32,797 nt of DNA from CAYLLN01 sp036496265. Lineage in GTDB: Bacteria > Planctomycetota > Planctomycetia > Pirellulales > Pirellulaceae. Positions within the stretch are counted from its first letter, which is position 1; every line of letters begins with the position of its first letter. Shown in pieces: positions 1-6,160 of this stretch. A model generated the notes under the pieces. It was given only the letters and a program-made list of their open reading frames with translations. It had not been told where the DNA came from and ran no database searches. The stretch spans positions 1-32,797 of the forward strand of contig DASXLL010000201.1 of the NCBI GenBank assembly GCA_036496265.1, in the 5' to 3' direction. The translations under genes were made by a program, and so were the position numbers.

Positions 1-432
1 GTGCGTCAATTGCTGGAACGAATCGAGGAAGGGAAAGCCGGTCTGACCCCAGAGCGCGTCGGCAATGCTGAGTTGCGTCGTGGTGTCCGAAGCGTCGGGC
101 AGGATGTCGTGAAGAATCTGCCCCATCGCTGCGTGAAAGCGGTCGGGCGGCAGATCGATGTGCAGCGCCTGAGCCAACTGGTTCGCGGTTTCGCCGCTGG
201 CACCGGCGTAGACCATCGCGAAGGCGGCGGCGATGCTGAACGGCGAAATGGCTTCGTCGGTGGGCTGCGTGGCGTTGGCGTCGGAGATTGTGTCGTAGAG
301 GTCGATCGCGAACTGGTTGAGCGATTGCTCGACGTCCTGGACGTCGGCCAGCGGAGCCGCCGCGTCCATCGTCCAGCGCGGTTCGAGCGCCTCGAGCTGG
401 AGACGGCGACGGAAGTTTTTGGGGCTGGGCAT
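1..432 (-). CDS. Serpin-family protein with LEPR-XLL N-terminus (partial, cut by window edge)
   Basis: Reading leftward from an ATG at 432, 144 codons stay open to the window edge. Residues 11-25 hold the exported-planctomycete motif (LEALEPRW, with LEPR at 16-19). After it comes a serpin N-terminus: a helix around FAIDLYDTI (41-49), SPFSI at 63-67, GASGET at 77-82, then an ALWGQ-like strand. Serpins are usually suicide inhibitors of serine or cysteine proteases. The reactive-centre loop lies near the C-terminus and is outside the window, so inhibitory status cannot be judged. The LEPR motif suggests export. Only about the first third of a usual serpin of 370-400 residues is visible. The family call rests on the motif pattern and is fairly strong for a fragment. 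Confidence 0.8.
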   Translation of the reverse strand, partial: MPSPKNFRRRLQLEALEPRWTMDAAAPLADVQDVEQSLNQFAIDLYDTISDANATQPTDEAISPFSIAAAFAMVYAGASGETANQLAQALHIDLPPDRFHAAMGQILHDILPDASDTTTQLSIADALWGQTGFPFLDSFQQLTH

Positions 433-824
433 GGTTTCTATCGTTCGAGACTATTTTGGGCTTTTTCCTGAAAGTTGAGAACCTGGTGCAAGATATTAAT
501 TCAGATCATTGTCATTTGACATTCAAGTTGGCCGCCGTGCAAACGTCTGGCAAAGTCCGCCAGGGCATCGCCGTATTTCAATCTGCGAAGAATACCAACC
601 CGAAGGGTCAGCGAGGGACTTGACGTAAGTCGTTGTGGATAACCGAGTCCCTCGCTTACGCTTCGGGTTTATGTGCTTGCCTATATTCAATTTCGGTGCG
701 GCCCTGCAAAGTCCGCGTCGCGATTCAAATTGGAAAAGACACATTAACGGCTGTTGATACTGGAAATTGCGGCCGACGAGCAGCGAAAAGCCGCCACGCA
801 CCGCTGCGCCGAATCGACTTGCCG
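433..824. other. Intergenic region with no supported gene
   Basis: This 392-base stretch separates the start of the serpin gene from the end of the truncated nucleotidyltransferase gene. Open frames crossing it look like read-through of repeat sequence and match nothing I recognise. The clear structure in it is the palindrome at 597-669. The serpin promoter should lie at 433-530, where an AT-rich patch occurs near 490-520, but I could not fix -35 and -10 boxes. Confidence 0.6.
597..669. repeat. Imperfect palindromic repeat (24-base arms)
   Basis: The left arm at 597-620 and the right arm at 646-669 are inverted copies matching at 22 of 24 positions, with a 25-base loop. The core of the right arm is TCCCTCGCTTACGCTTCGGG. 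Read through on the minus strand it encodes the peptide NPKRKRG, which I recall as a frequent spurious translation in Pirellulales genomes. It could act as a transcription terminator or be a REP-like mobile palindrome. The genomic copy number cannot be seen here. Confidence 0.7.
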
Positions 825-1070
825 CTAGGGCAGGAGCCGAGCAATCGCCGATTCGAGCCAGGCGGTACGAGAGGCTTCCGTTTCGGCGTATGGTTGCCAC
901 TCGTGGCGAATCAAATTGACGTCGATTTCAGGTCGGTTGGCGACTCCGCGCATCATCGTCGCTAAACCACCCACGATCGCGTAGCGGATCGAACGATCGG
1001 CAAAGGTCTCGGAGAGAAGCTCAACCGCCCGAATCAATTCGGCGGCCAGCGGGTTGGGTTCAGTCGGCAT
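825..1070 (-). pseudogene. Truncated nucleotidyltransferase-like protein (module partner)
   Basis: The ATG at 1070 gives 81 residues. The segment IRYAIVGGLATMMRGVANRP followed by IDVNLI resembles the start of MNT/AbiEii-type nucleotidyltransferases (GG motif, then R-x-T-x-D-x-D). Here the second acidic residue of the D-x-D pair is Asn (D-V-N), and the frame stops about 25 residues later, whereas the family usually exceeds 180 residues. No other minus-strand frame downstream continues the fold. I infer a decayed or truncated gene. It overlaps the upstream 77-residue gene by 11 bases, as a coupled two-gene module would. An in-frame start at 1109 is possible but would overlap more and has no visible advantage. 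Confidence 0.45.
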
Positions 1071-1293
1071 GGCGGGCGAGGAACTCCCGAACGGCCTGGC
1101 GCGACGCACTCTCTTGTTCTGCCGCGTGCTGCCGGAGAAAAGTGGACCGCGGTGAATTTTGGAGCATGAGCGCGCCAGCGTCGAGTAGGCCGCGAATCAC
1201 TTGCAGCCGGTCCTGGCTCGACAAAGCACTGAATCGCCCGGCCTCCTCGGCGATCACATCCGTGTCGCTGGGAAACTGTATTGGTAGTTTCAT
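1060..1293 (-). CDS. Small hypothetical protein, partner of nucleotidyltransferase
   Basis: This is a 77-residue, mostly helical, soluble protein. It begins with a short strand-like segment (KLPIQFPSD) and ends with a charged helix (AEQESASRQAVREFLARHA). The start ATG at 1293 is preceded by a purine-rich G-run that may serve as ribosome binding site. Its stop overlaps the start of the nucleotidyltransferase-like frame by 11 bases. Small helical genes placed directly upstream of MNT-type nucleotidyltransferases often form toxin-antitoxin-like pairs, so an antitoxin or partner role is inferred. I recognise no named domain. Confidence 0.6.
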   Translation of the reverse strand: MKLPIQFPSDTDVIAEEAGRFSALSSQDRLQVIRGLLDAGALMLQNSPRSTFLRQHAAEQESASRQAVREFLARHAD

Positions 1294-1378
1294 CCTGCGC
1301 CCCCCGGCATTTTTTACACAGGCTTGCTCGATGGCATGGGGAATTCAATCCAGCGTTATTATAGTCGGTTGACGTTGC

Positions 1379-1489
1379 CTACAGCGCCTGCTCGTCGCGA
1401 TAGGCCGCTTCACCGCCAACGACGGTTAATACCGGATCGTAGCTTTTTGGATCGAAGCCTTGCACGCAGGAAGCAACGGCGCGTGGCAT
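1379..1489 (-). CDS. Possible 36-residue small ORF
   Basis: Leftward from an ATG at 1489, a 36-codon frame ends at a TAG at 1379. The start is preceded by GGAG with 7 bases of spacing, a good ribosome binding site. The C-terminal stretch DPVLTVVGGEAAYRDEQAL resembles the last strand of amidohydrolases (V-x-x-V-G-G-x-x-x-Y). It may therefore be either a genuine microprotein or the relic of an amidohydrolase C-terminus. The same frame stays open upstream antisense to pgm, which weakens the case. Confidence 0.2.
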   Translation of the reverse strand: MPRAVASCVQGFDPKSYDPVLTVVGGEAAYRDEQAL

Positions 1490-1605
1490 CGGGATTCTCC
1501 AGCGGTGGGTAAGCGTATGGTAAGCTGCTGGGCTTGTCACTGAAACTGGCGCGATGGTGCAGTTTCGTCCGCGCGAAGTACAAAGCCACTTCGGTAAGCC
1601 AGAGG

Positions 1606-1635
1606 CACCGGGAGGCTTACGCCTCCCGCTCGCCA
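1606..1635. repeat. Palindromic repeat element, copy 1
   Basis: The core GGGAGGCTTACGCCTCCC is a hairpin with a 7-base stem, followed by the tail GCTCGCCA. A second copy at 14205-14234 matches at 28 of 30 positions. This copy ends 22 bases before the pgm start codon, so it lies in the 5' leader and could affect translation or mRNA stability. The type resembles REP-like palindromes spread through intergenic DNA. Confidence 0.75.
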
Positions 1636-1657
1636 TGATTGGAGAAAGAATCAAGCT

Positions 1658-3298
1658 ATGGCCGTTAATCTGCTGGCGGGAAAGCCCGCGCCAAAGAGCC
1701 TGTTGATTGATGTGGCTGCTCTCGAACGAGCCTACTACGAGCGGCAGCCGAATTTGGATGACCCGCAACAACTGGTGAGCTTCGGGACGAGCGGGCATCG
1801 CGGCACGTCGCTGAATGGGACGTTCACCGAGGCGCATATTTTGGCGATTACTCAGGCGATTTGCGATTATGGCGCGAAGGAGCAGATCGACGGGCCGCTG
1901 TATGTGGGGCAGGATACGCATGCGCTGTCGCGGGTGGCACAACGAACGGCGCTGGAGGTGATTGCGGGCAACGGCGACATCGCGGTGATTCAGGCGAACG
2001 ACGGTTTTACGCCGACGCCGGTGATTTCGCGGGCGATTTTGATGCACAACGCGGGTAAGCCGCCGCATCTGGCCGACGGGATCGTGATTACGCCGTCGCA
2101 CAATCCGCCAGCGGATGGTGGATTCAAATACAATCCGACGAACGGCGGGCCGGCCGACACGGATGTAACGAAGTGGATTCAGGATCGGGCCAATCAGATT
2201 TTGCGGGGCGGCAATAAGGAAGTGAAACGTCTGCAGTTCGACGAAGCGCTGGCGGCCGCGACGACGCGACAGCAGGATTATGTGGCCGACTATGTCGATG
2301 ACCTGAAGAACGTGATCGATATGGATTCGATTCGTTCGGCGGGGATTGCGATTGGCATCGATCCGCTGGGTGGGGCGAGCGTCGGGTATTACGAGCCGAT
2401 CGCGGAGGCGTATGGTCTGAAGCTGGAGGTCGTGAATAAGCACATCGATCCGAAATTTTCGTTCATGAGTGTCGATCATGACGGCAAGATTCGGATGGAT
2501 TGCTCGAGTCCGTATGCGATGGCGGGACTCGTAGGCCTGAAAGACAAATACAAAATCGCCTGGGCGAACGATCCTGACTCCGATCGGCATGGGATTGTGA
2601 CGCCGTCGATCGGGCTGATGAATCCAAACCACTTTTTGGCGGTGGCAATTCGGTATTTATTGACGCACCGCCCGAAATGGCCGGCGTCGGCGGCGGTGGG
2701 CAAGACGCTGGTTTCGAGCAGCTTGATCGATCGCGTGGTGACGAGCCTGGGTCGCAAGGTGAACGAAGTGCCGGTGGGATTCAAATGGTTTGCGCCGGGA
2801 TTGTTTGATGGATCGTGCTGCTTCGGTGGTGAAGAGAGCGCCGGCGCCAGCTTTTTGCGGCGGGATGGAACCGTGTGGACGACGGATAAAGACGGAATCA
2901 TTTTGGGCCTGCTCGCGGCGGAAATCACCGCTGTAACGGGAAAAGATCCGGGCGAGCATTATTTGGAGCTGGTGCAGCAGTTTGGGCAGTCGTATTACAC
3001 GCGAATCGATGCTCCTGCGACGCCGGAGCAGAAGAAGAAGCTGTCGAATCTGTCGCCGGAGAATGTGAAGGCCGCGGAAATGGCTGGCGAACGGATCACG
3101 GCGAAGCTGACGAAGGCACCGGGGAATGGTGCGTCGATTGGCGGACTAAAGGTCGTAACGGAGAACGGCTGGTTCGCGGCGCGGCCGTCGGGGACAGAGA
3201 ACATCTATAAGATTTATGCGGAGAGCTTTAAAGGTGAGGATCATCTCCAGCGGATCGTCGGTGAAGCGCAGCAGATTGTGGCGGATGCGCTTAAATAG
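1658..3298 (+). CDS. pgm: Phosphoglucomutase (alpha-D-glucose-1,6-bisphosphate-dependent)
   Basis: This 546-residue protein has the length of E. coli Pgm and belongs to the alpha-D-phosphohexomutase superfamily. It interconverts glucose 1-phosphate and glucose 6-phosphate in the cytoplasm, linking glycolysis to glycogen and nucleotide-sugar synthesis. Four active-site segments are visible. These are the phosphoserine loop TPSHNP with catalytic Ser147, the metal loop NDPDSDRHG at 304-312 (Asp305, 307, 309), the sugar loop GGEESAG at 390-396, and the phosphate-binding RPSGTENIYKIY at 509-520. The ATG at 1658 follows a GGAG that is rather distant (13 bases). The gene runs alone on the plus strand and converges on pcm, with a 51-base palindromic gap between them. 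All key residues are intact. Confidence 0.97.
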   Translation: MAVNLLAGKPAPKSLLIDVAALERAYYERQPNLDDPQQLVSFGTSGHRGTSLNGTFTEAHILAITQAICDYGAKEQIDGPLYVGQDTHALSRVAQRTALEVIAGNGDIAVIQANDGFTPTPVISRAILMHNAGKPPHLADGIVITPSHNPPADGGFKYNPTNGGPADTDVTKWIQDRANQILRGGNKEVKRLQFDEALAAATTRQQDYVADYVDDLKNVIDMDSIRSAGIAIGIDPLGGASVGYYEPIAEAYGLKLEVVNKHIDPKFSFMSVDHDGKIRMDCSSPYAMAGLVGLKDKYKIAWANDPDSDRHGIVTPSIGLMNPNHFLAVAIRYLLTHRPKWPASAAVGKTLVSSSLIDRVVTSLGRKVNEVPVGFKWFAPGLFDGSCCFGGEESAGASFLRRDGTVWTTDKDGIILGLLAAEITAVTGKDPGEHYLELVQQFGQSYYTRIDAPATPEQKKKLSNLSPENVKAAEMAGERITAKLTKAPGNGASIGGLKVVTENGWFAARPSGTENIYKIYAESFKGEDHLQRIVGEAQQIVADALK

Positions 3299-3314
3299 AT
3301 GGCCAATGGAGAAT

Positions 3315-3349
3315 GGTGGGCCGGCGCTCGCTGCGCAGCTGGTCCCACC
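3315..3349. repeat. Palindrome between convergent pgm and pcm; possible bidirectional terminator
   Basis: Arms GGTGGG (3315-3320) and CCCACC (3344-3349) enclose a second palindrome, GCTGCGCAGC (3330-3339). It fills most of the 51-base gap between the pgm stop and the pcm stop. It could fold in transcripts from both sides. No T-run follows, so a classical intrinsic terminator is not shown. A similar GGTGGGC palindrome sits at 17664-17680. Confidence 0.5.
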
Positions 3350-3997
3350 CTACGAGGAGGTGACAAGCGGCACGAAGCGGCAGTCGGTGAGGGCTTTGGA
3401 GCGGGGCTGGCCGCCGATTTTGTGCAGTTCGTAAAGCACTTGATCCGAGGGCGGACCGAAGGGGCCGACGAGGATGCCGCCTTCGCGAAGCTGGTCCCAA
3501 AGGGCGGGGGGACATTCGGCCGCGGCGGCGGTGATGAGGATGCGGTCGAAGGGCGCTGCGTCGGGCCAGCCGAGCGAGCCGTCGCCCGTTCGAAGCCAGA
3601 CATTGCGATAGCCGAGGTGGTTCAATCGCGTTTCCGCCTGACGGGTCAGCTCCGCGTGGCGCTCGATCGAAAACACTTCGCCGGCAAGCTCCGCGAGGAT
3701 TGCCGTCTGATAGCCGCTGCCGGTGCCGATTTCGAGGACCTTGTCGTCTCTGCTAAGTTGCAGCGCCTCGGTCATCATGGCGACGATGACCGGCTGACTG
3801 ATGGTTTGGTTGCAATCGATCGGCAAAGCGCCGTCGAGGTAGGACTCGTTGAGGATTGATTCGGGGACGAACGCTTCGCGCGGGACCCGCCGCATCGCTT
3901 CCAGCACTTGCGGGTCGCGGATGCCCCGCGGACGAAGTTGCTGCTCGACCATTTCGTCGCGGGCGGCGGAAAAATCGCTGGCGCTCACGGCTGACAC
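3350..3997 (-). CDS. pcm: Protein-L-isoaspartate O-methyltransferase
   Basis: This 215-residue protein matches the usual length of Pcm. It uses S-adenosylmethionine to methylate L-isoaspartyl residues, starting repair of aged proteins in the cytoplasm. Visible motifs are QTISQP at 64-69 (within PIDCNQTISQP, where the family usually has PIGxGQTISQP), the SAM-binding VLEIGTGSGYQTAIL at 87-101, and the C-terminal CRFVPLV at 206-212. The start at 3997 is a GTG; another GTG at 3988 is also possible because no strong ribosome binding site decides between them. The gene lies 30 bases downstream of the ABM-domain gene on the same strand and could be cotranscribed with it. Confidence 0.95.
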   Translation of the reverse strand: MSAVSASDFSAARDEMVEQQLRPRGIRDPQVLEAMRRVPREAFVPESILNESYLDGALPIDCNQTISQPVIVAMMTEALQLSRDDKVLEIGTGSGYQTAILAELAGEVFSIERHAELTRQAETRLNHLGYRNVWLRTGDGSLGWPDAAPFDRILITAAAAECPPALWDQLREGGILVGPFGPPSDQVLYELHKIGGQPRSKALTDCRFVPLVTSS

Positions 3998-4027
3998 ATT
4001 TCCATAGGCATGGTCGCTTCTGGCCGG

Positions 4028-4339
4028 TCATTCGGCTGGGCTAAGAATCTGCAGCCCAACCTTTTTGACAAAGTCTTTGACCTTCGGCCGGTATTCCATC
4101 ATGTGCGGCGCGACGAGATGAGCTTCCAGGGCCGCGACGCTCTCCCATTTTTCGACGACCACGACAATGTCGTCCCGCGCCGGGCCTTGGACCGCCATTC
4201 CCGTGGCCACATCGGTCGCGGGAAAATACTCGTGGCAGCCGTTCTCTGCCCGCACCTTCGGAATGATCTTGCGGAACTCGGCGAGAAAATTGGGACGCTG
4301 GCCGGGATGCAATTCGATGGTGGCGAGGACGATGATCAT
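4028..4339 (-). CDS. ABM-domain (YgiN-like) putative monooxygenase
   Basis: From the ATG at 4339 the protein has 103 residues, typical of single-domain antibiotic biosynthesis monooxygenase (ABM) proteins. It starts MIIVLATIELHPGQR and shows the family pattern of a beta strand, a long helix (FLAEFRKIIPKVRAENGC), a central strand VVVVEKW, and the helix SVAALEAHLVAPHM. Such proteins are small ferredoxin-like dimers that oxidise quinols or similar substrates without a cofactor. The substrate here is unknown. A TTG at 4372 would add 11 residues, but they precede the first conserved strand, so the ATG is preferred. Pcm lies 30 bases downstream. Confidence 0.85.
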   Translation of the reverse strand: MIIVLATIELHPGQRPNFLAEFRKIIPKVRAENGCHEYFPATDVATGMAVQGPARDDIVVVVEKWESVAALEAHLVAPHMMEYRPKVKDFVKKVGLQILSPAE

Positions 4340-4450
4340 GAGAGTAGAAGTGGATTCGGGTTCAAAGCTCAATATTCGGCAGGCCGGTTTGGATTATGCT
4401 AACCTAATTACATTGGCAAAAGATATTCGACCGCTAGCTGTGAGTTTAGC

Positions 4451-4693
4451 ATGAGCTCCTTGGCAAACGATCTTGACAAGGTCCTTGGGCAAGTTGATCG
4501 ACAAACCGCGGTGTTGCTGGAGCAGACGGTTCGAGATGCACTGGCGCTCGCGCAGCGCACCGGCACTGTCGCAGACGCGTCGGATACCATGGGATACCCA
4601 CTTGGGTATTTTGAATCTACCGCCGGCAGCTTTGCAAATGAGCCGCTGGATGCGCCGCATGATTTTGAGCCGCAGCCACGTGAGTCGTGGTAA
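4451..4693 (+). CDS. Antitoxin of VapBC-type module
   Basis: This 80-residue protein has a predicted helical N-terminal half (DLDKVLGQVDRQTAVLLEQTVRDALALAQR). Its C-terminal tail, rich in Gly, Pro and acidic residues, contains GYFESTAGSFANEPLD and ends in ESW. Tails of this kind, ending in Trp, are common in antitoxins that cap PIN toxins in planctomycetes and cyanobacteria. The stop TAA overlaps the toxin ATG by one base (TAATG), so translation is coupled. The assignment rests on this position and the tail pattern. No DNA-binding fold could be named with certainty. Confidence 0.8.
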   Translation: MSSLANDLDKVLGQVDRQTAVLLEQTVRDALALAQRTGTVADASDTMGYPLGYFESTAGSFANEPLDAPHDFEPQPRESW

Positions 4694-5091
4694 TGCGCTA
4701 TCTCACCGACACCAATATCTGGATTTACTATTTGAAGCACCGAGGATCGCCGGTCGAGGCGAGACTTCGTCAAACGCCAGCAAGCGAGATCGCCGTTTGC
4801 TCCATTGTGTGGGCTGAACTGCTGCACGGAGCTCGGAAATACGAAAAGCGCGACGAGCGTGTCGCCCGAATCGTACGGACGTTATCCCCGTATCGCTCGC
4901 TGCCATTCGATGATTCGGCAGCGGCCCGATATGCCGAAATACGGGACAACCTGGAGAAGCGAGGCGAAATCATTGGTTCCTATGACTTATTGATCGGCGC
5001 TATCGCGCAGACGCACAATCTAATCGTTGTCAGCAACAACGCCGAGTTTCTTCGGATCGAAGGACTAATCGTAGAAGACTGGTCCGTTTGA
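4693..5091 (+). CDS. vapC: VapC-type PIN-domain ribonuclease toxin
   Basis: This 132-residue protein has the standard PIN-domain length and all the acidic positions expected of VapC. These are Asp6 in LTDTNIWIYYL, Glu42 in SIVWAELLHGARK, Asp98 in SYDLLIGAIA, and the C-terminal SNNAEFLRIEGL segment, in which the usual TxN-x3-F is represented by S114, N115 and F119. VapC toxins cleave tRNA or rRNA and are held inactive by the cognate antitoxin. I chose the ATG at 4693, which overlaps the antitoxin stop; a GTG at 4687 is the alternative. The active site appears intact. Confidence 0.92.
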   Translation: MRYLTDTNIWIYYLKHRGSPVEARLRQTPASEIAVCSIVWAELLHGARKYEKRDERVARIVRTLSPYRSLPFDDSAAARYAEIRDNLEKRGEIIGSYDLLIGAIAQTHNLIVVSNNAEFLRIEGLIVEDWSV

Positions 5092-5128
5092 GTGCTGTCT
5101 CGCACCGACACCTGCTCATTCAGTTTAC

Positions 5129-5147
5129 AGCTGGAAAACATCCAGCT
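5129..5147. terminator. Stem-loop between convergent vapC and esterase genes
   Basis: AGCTGGA (5129-5135) and TCCAGCT (5141-5147) form a perfect 7-base stem with a 5-base loop in the 55-base gap between the two convergent stops. It touches the esterase stop codon. No clear T-run follows in either direction, so termination is only a possibility. Confidence 0.35.
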
Positions 5148-6031
5148 TACGGCTTAGCGTGTTCCTTAAAGAACTTGACGAACAGGGCCGGCGCCTCGAC
5201 CGGGAAATTATGGCCGCCGGAGTGAATGAGCGTGACGACTGGCGTGCCGGTTTTGGATGGATAGAGCGTGCAGTGGGGGGCCCACTCGACGCCTTTTTCG
5301 TCACAGCCGTTGAGTTTTATCAGAGTCTGGATGGTTTCTTTCTGCCACTCGTATTTCACGAGCGGATCCATTTCACCCGCGAGGTGCATGACGGGTTTGG
5401 GCTTGAGGGCGGCGATGTTCTTTTGCCATTCGTCGCCCGGGCCGGCTGCGGCGGACGGGGCCATGGCGGCGAAAATGTCGCCGCGGGCGCGCCACAGTAA
5501 ATAAGTGAAGCCGCCGCCATTGGAGTGGCCGGTGGAATAGATGCGGCGTTCATCGACGGTCGTGTCGGCCTTCAGTGAAGCGAGGACGGCGTCGAAAAAT
5601 TTGAGGTCGCGATCGCCTTGAAAGCCGGCGGCACTTTGCCAGCCGGGCTTCTTGCCTTCGGGGTCGGTGAGTCGGCCGGGCGTGTTCACGCCCTGCATAT
5701 AAACGACGACGGCATCGGGCCAGACGTGGTGATAATCAAACATCACCGCGGCGTTTTGCATGGAGCCGCCGTGGCCGTGGAAGGCGAAGACGAGCGGATA
5801 GGGCTTGGGTGCGGAAGCGGCGGGGATGTGGACGAGAGCTTCCCGCGTTGTGCCGTCGATCGTCCATTCGCGTTTGGTGAGATCGCGGACGGCGGCGTCG
5901 CGGCGGGCCTTGAGCTTGGCGGCAGCGTTTTCCTGGGCTGGCGCAATTGCGACGAACAGCAGGAGGGCATGCACAATCAGCAAAGAACAAGCGAGTCGCG
6001 GTCGCATCGAGTGGCGGATGAAGAGCGGCAT
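5147..6031 (-). CDS. Secreted alpha/beta-hydrolase esterase (LpqC/PHB-depolymerase-like)
   Basis: This 294-residue protein begins with a signal peptide (basic start, hydrophobic LACSLLIVHALLLFVAIA at 13-30, cleavage near AQE). The alpha/beta-hydrolase elements follow in order: oxyanion region HGHGG at 85-89, nucleophile elbow GHSNGG with Ser170, an Asp222 in GEMDPLVKY, and His274 in HSGGHNFP. The layout fits the COG3509 group of poly(3-hydroxybutyrate) depolymerase, feruloyl esterase and LpqC-like enzymes, acting outside the cytoplasmic membrane. The exact ester substrate cannot be told. The start at 6031 has GGAG 9 bases upstream. A second ATG at 6007 also gives a good signal peptide but lacks a ribosome binding site. 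Confidence 0.88.
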   Translation of the reverse strand: MPLFIRHSMRPRLACSLLIVHALLLFVAIAPAQENAAAKLKARRDAAVRDLTKREWTIDGTTREALVHIPAASAPKPYPLVFAFHGHGGSMQNAAVMFDYHHVWPDAVVVYMQGVNTPGRLTDPEGKKPGWQSAAGFQGDRDLKFFDAVLASLKADTTVDERRIYSTGHSNGGGFTYLLWRARGDIFAAMAPSAAAGPGDEWQKNIAALKPKPVMHLAGEMDPLVKYEWQKETIQTLIKLNGCDEKGVEWAPHCTLYPSKTGTPVVTLIHSGGHNFPVEAPALFVKFFKEHAKP

Positions 6032-6160
6032 TCCAATCGTCTCCGGGCCTGAATTGAAAACTGGCAGCAGGCACGATTATCCGCGGAGGGCATGGCCCAG
6101 TCCAGCTAGGCCGAATTGAAGTGGCGATTGGGCCGTCCGCGGCGGTTTTTGCAGATGTAA

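Larger units (their letters stand above)
1294..1657. other. Intergenic region upstream of phosphoglucomutase
   Basis: This 364-base stretch lies between divergent genes: the leftward 77-residue gene and rightward pgm. It holds one possible 36-codon leftward ORF (1379-1489) and, nearer pgm, the palindrome at 1606-1635. No clear promoter boxes could be placed for pgm. The segment 1540-1600 is moderately GC-rich and shows nothing else. Confidence 0.5.

Noticed and set aside
1..471. Rightward 156-residue frame at the left edge
   Set aside because: It is the antisense of the serpin fragment, which has a recognisable family pattern and LEPR motif on the minus strand.
1379..2632. Long leftward open frame of 417 residues antisense to pgm
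   Set aside because: It is rich in Arg, His and Pro with no family likeness, while the plus-strand phosphoglucomutase has all its active-site motifs. Only the last 36 codons, outside pgm, are kept as a weak candidate.
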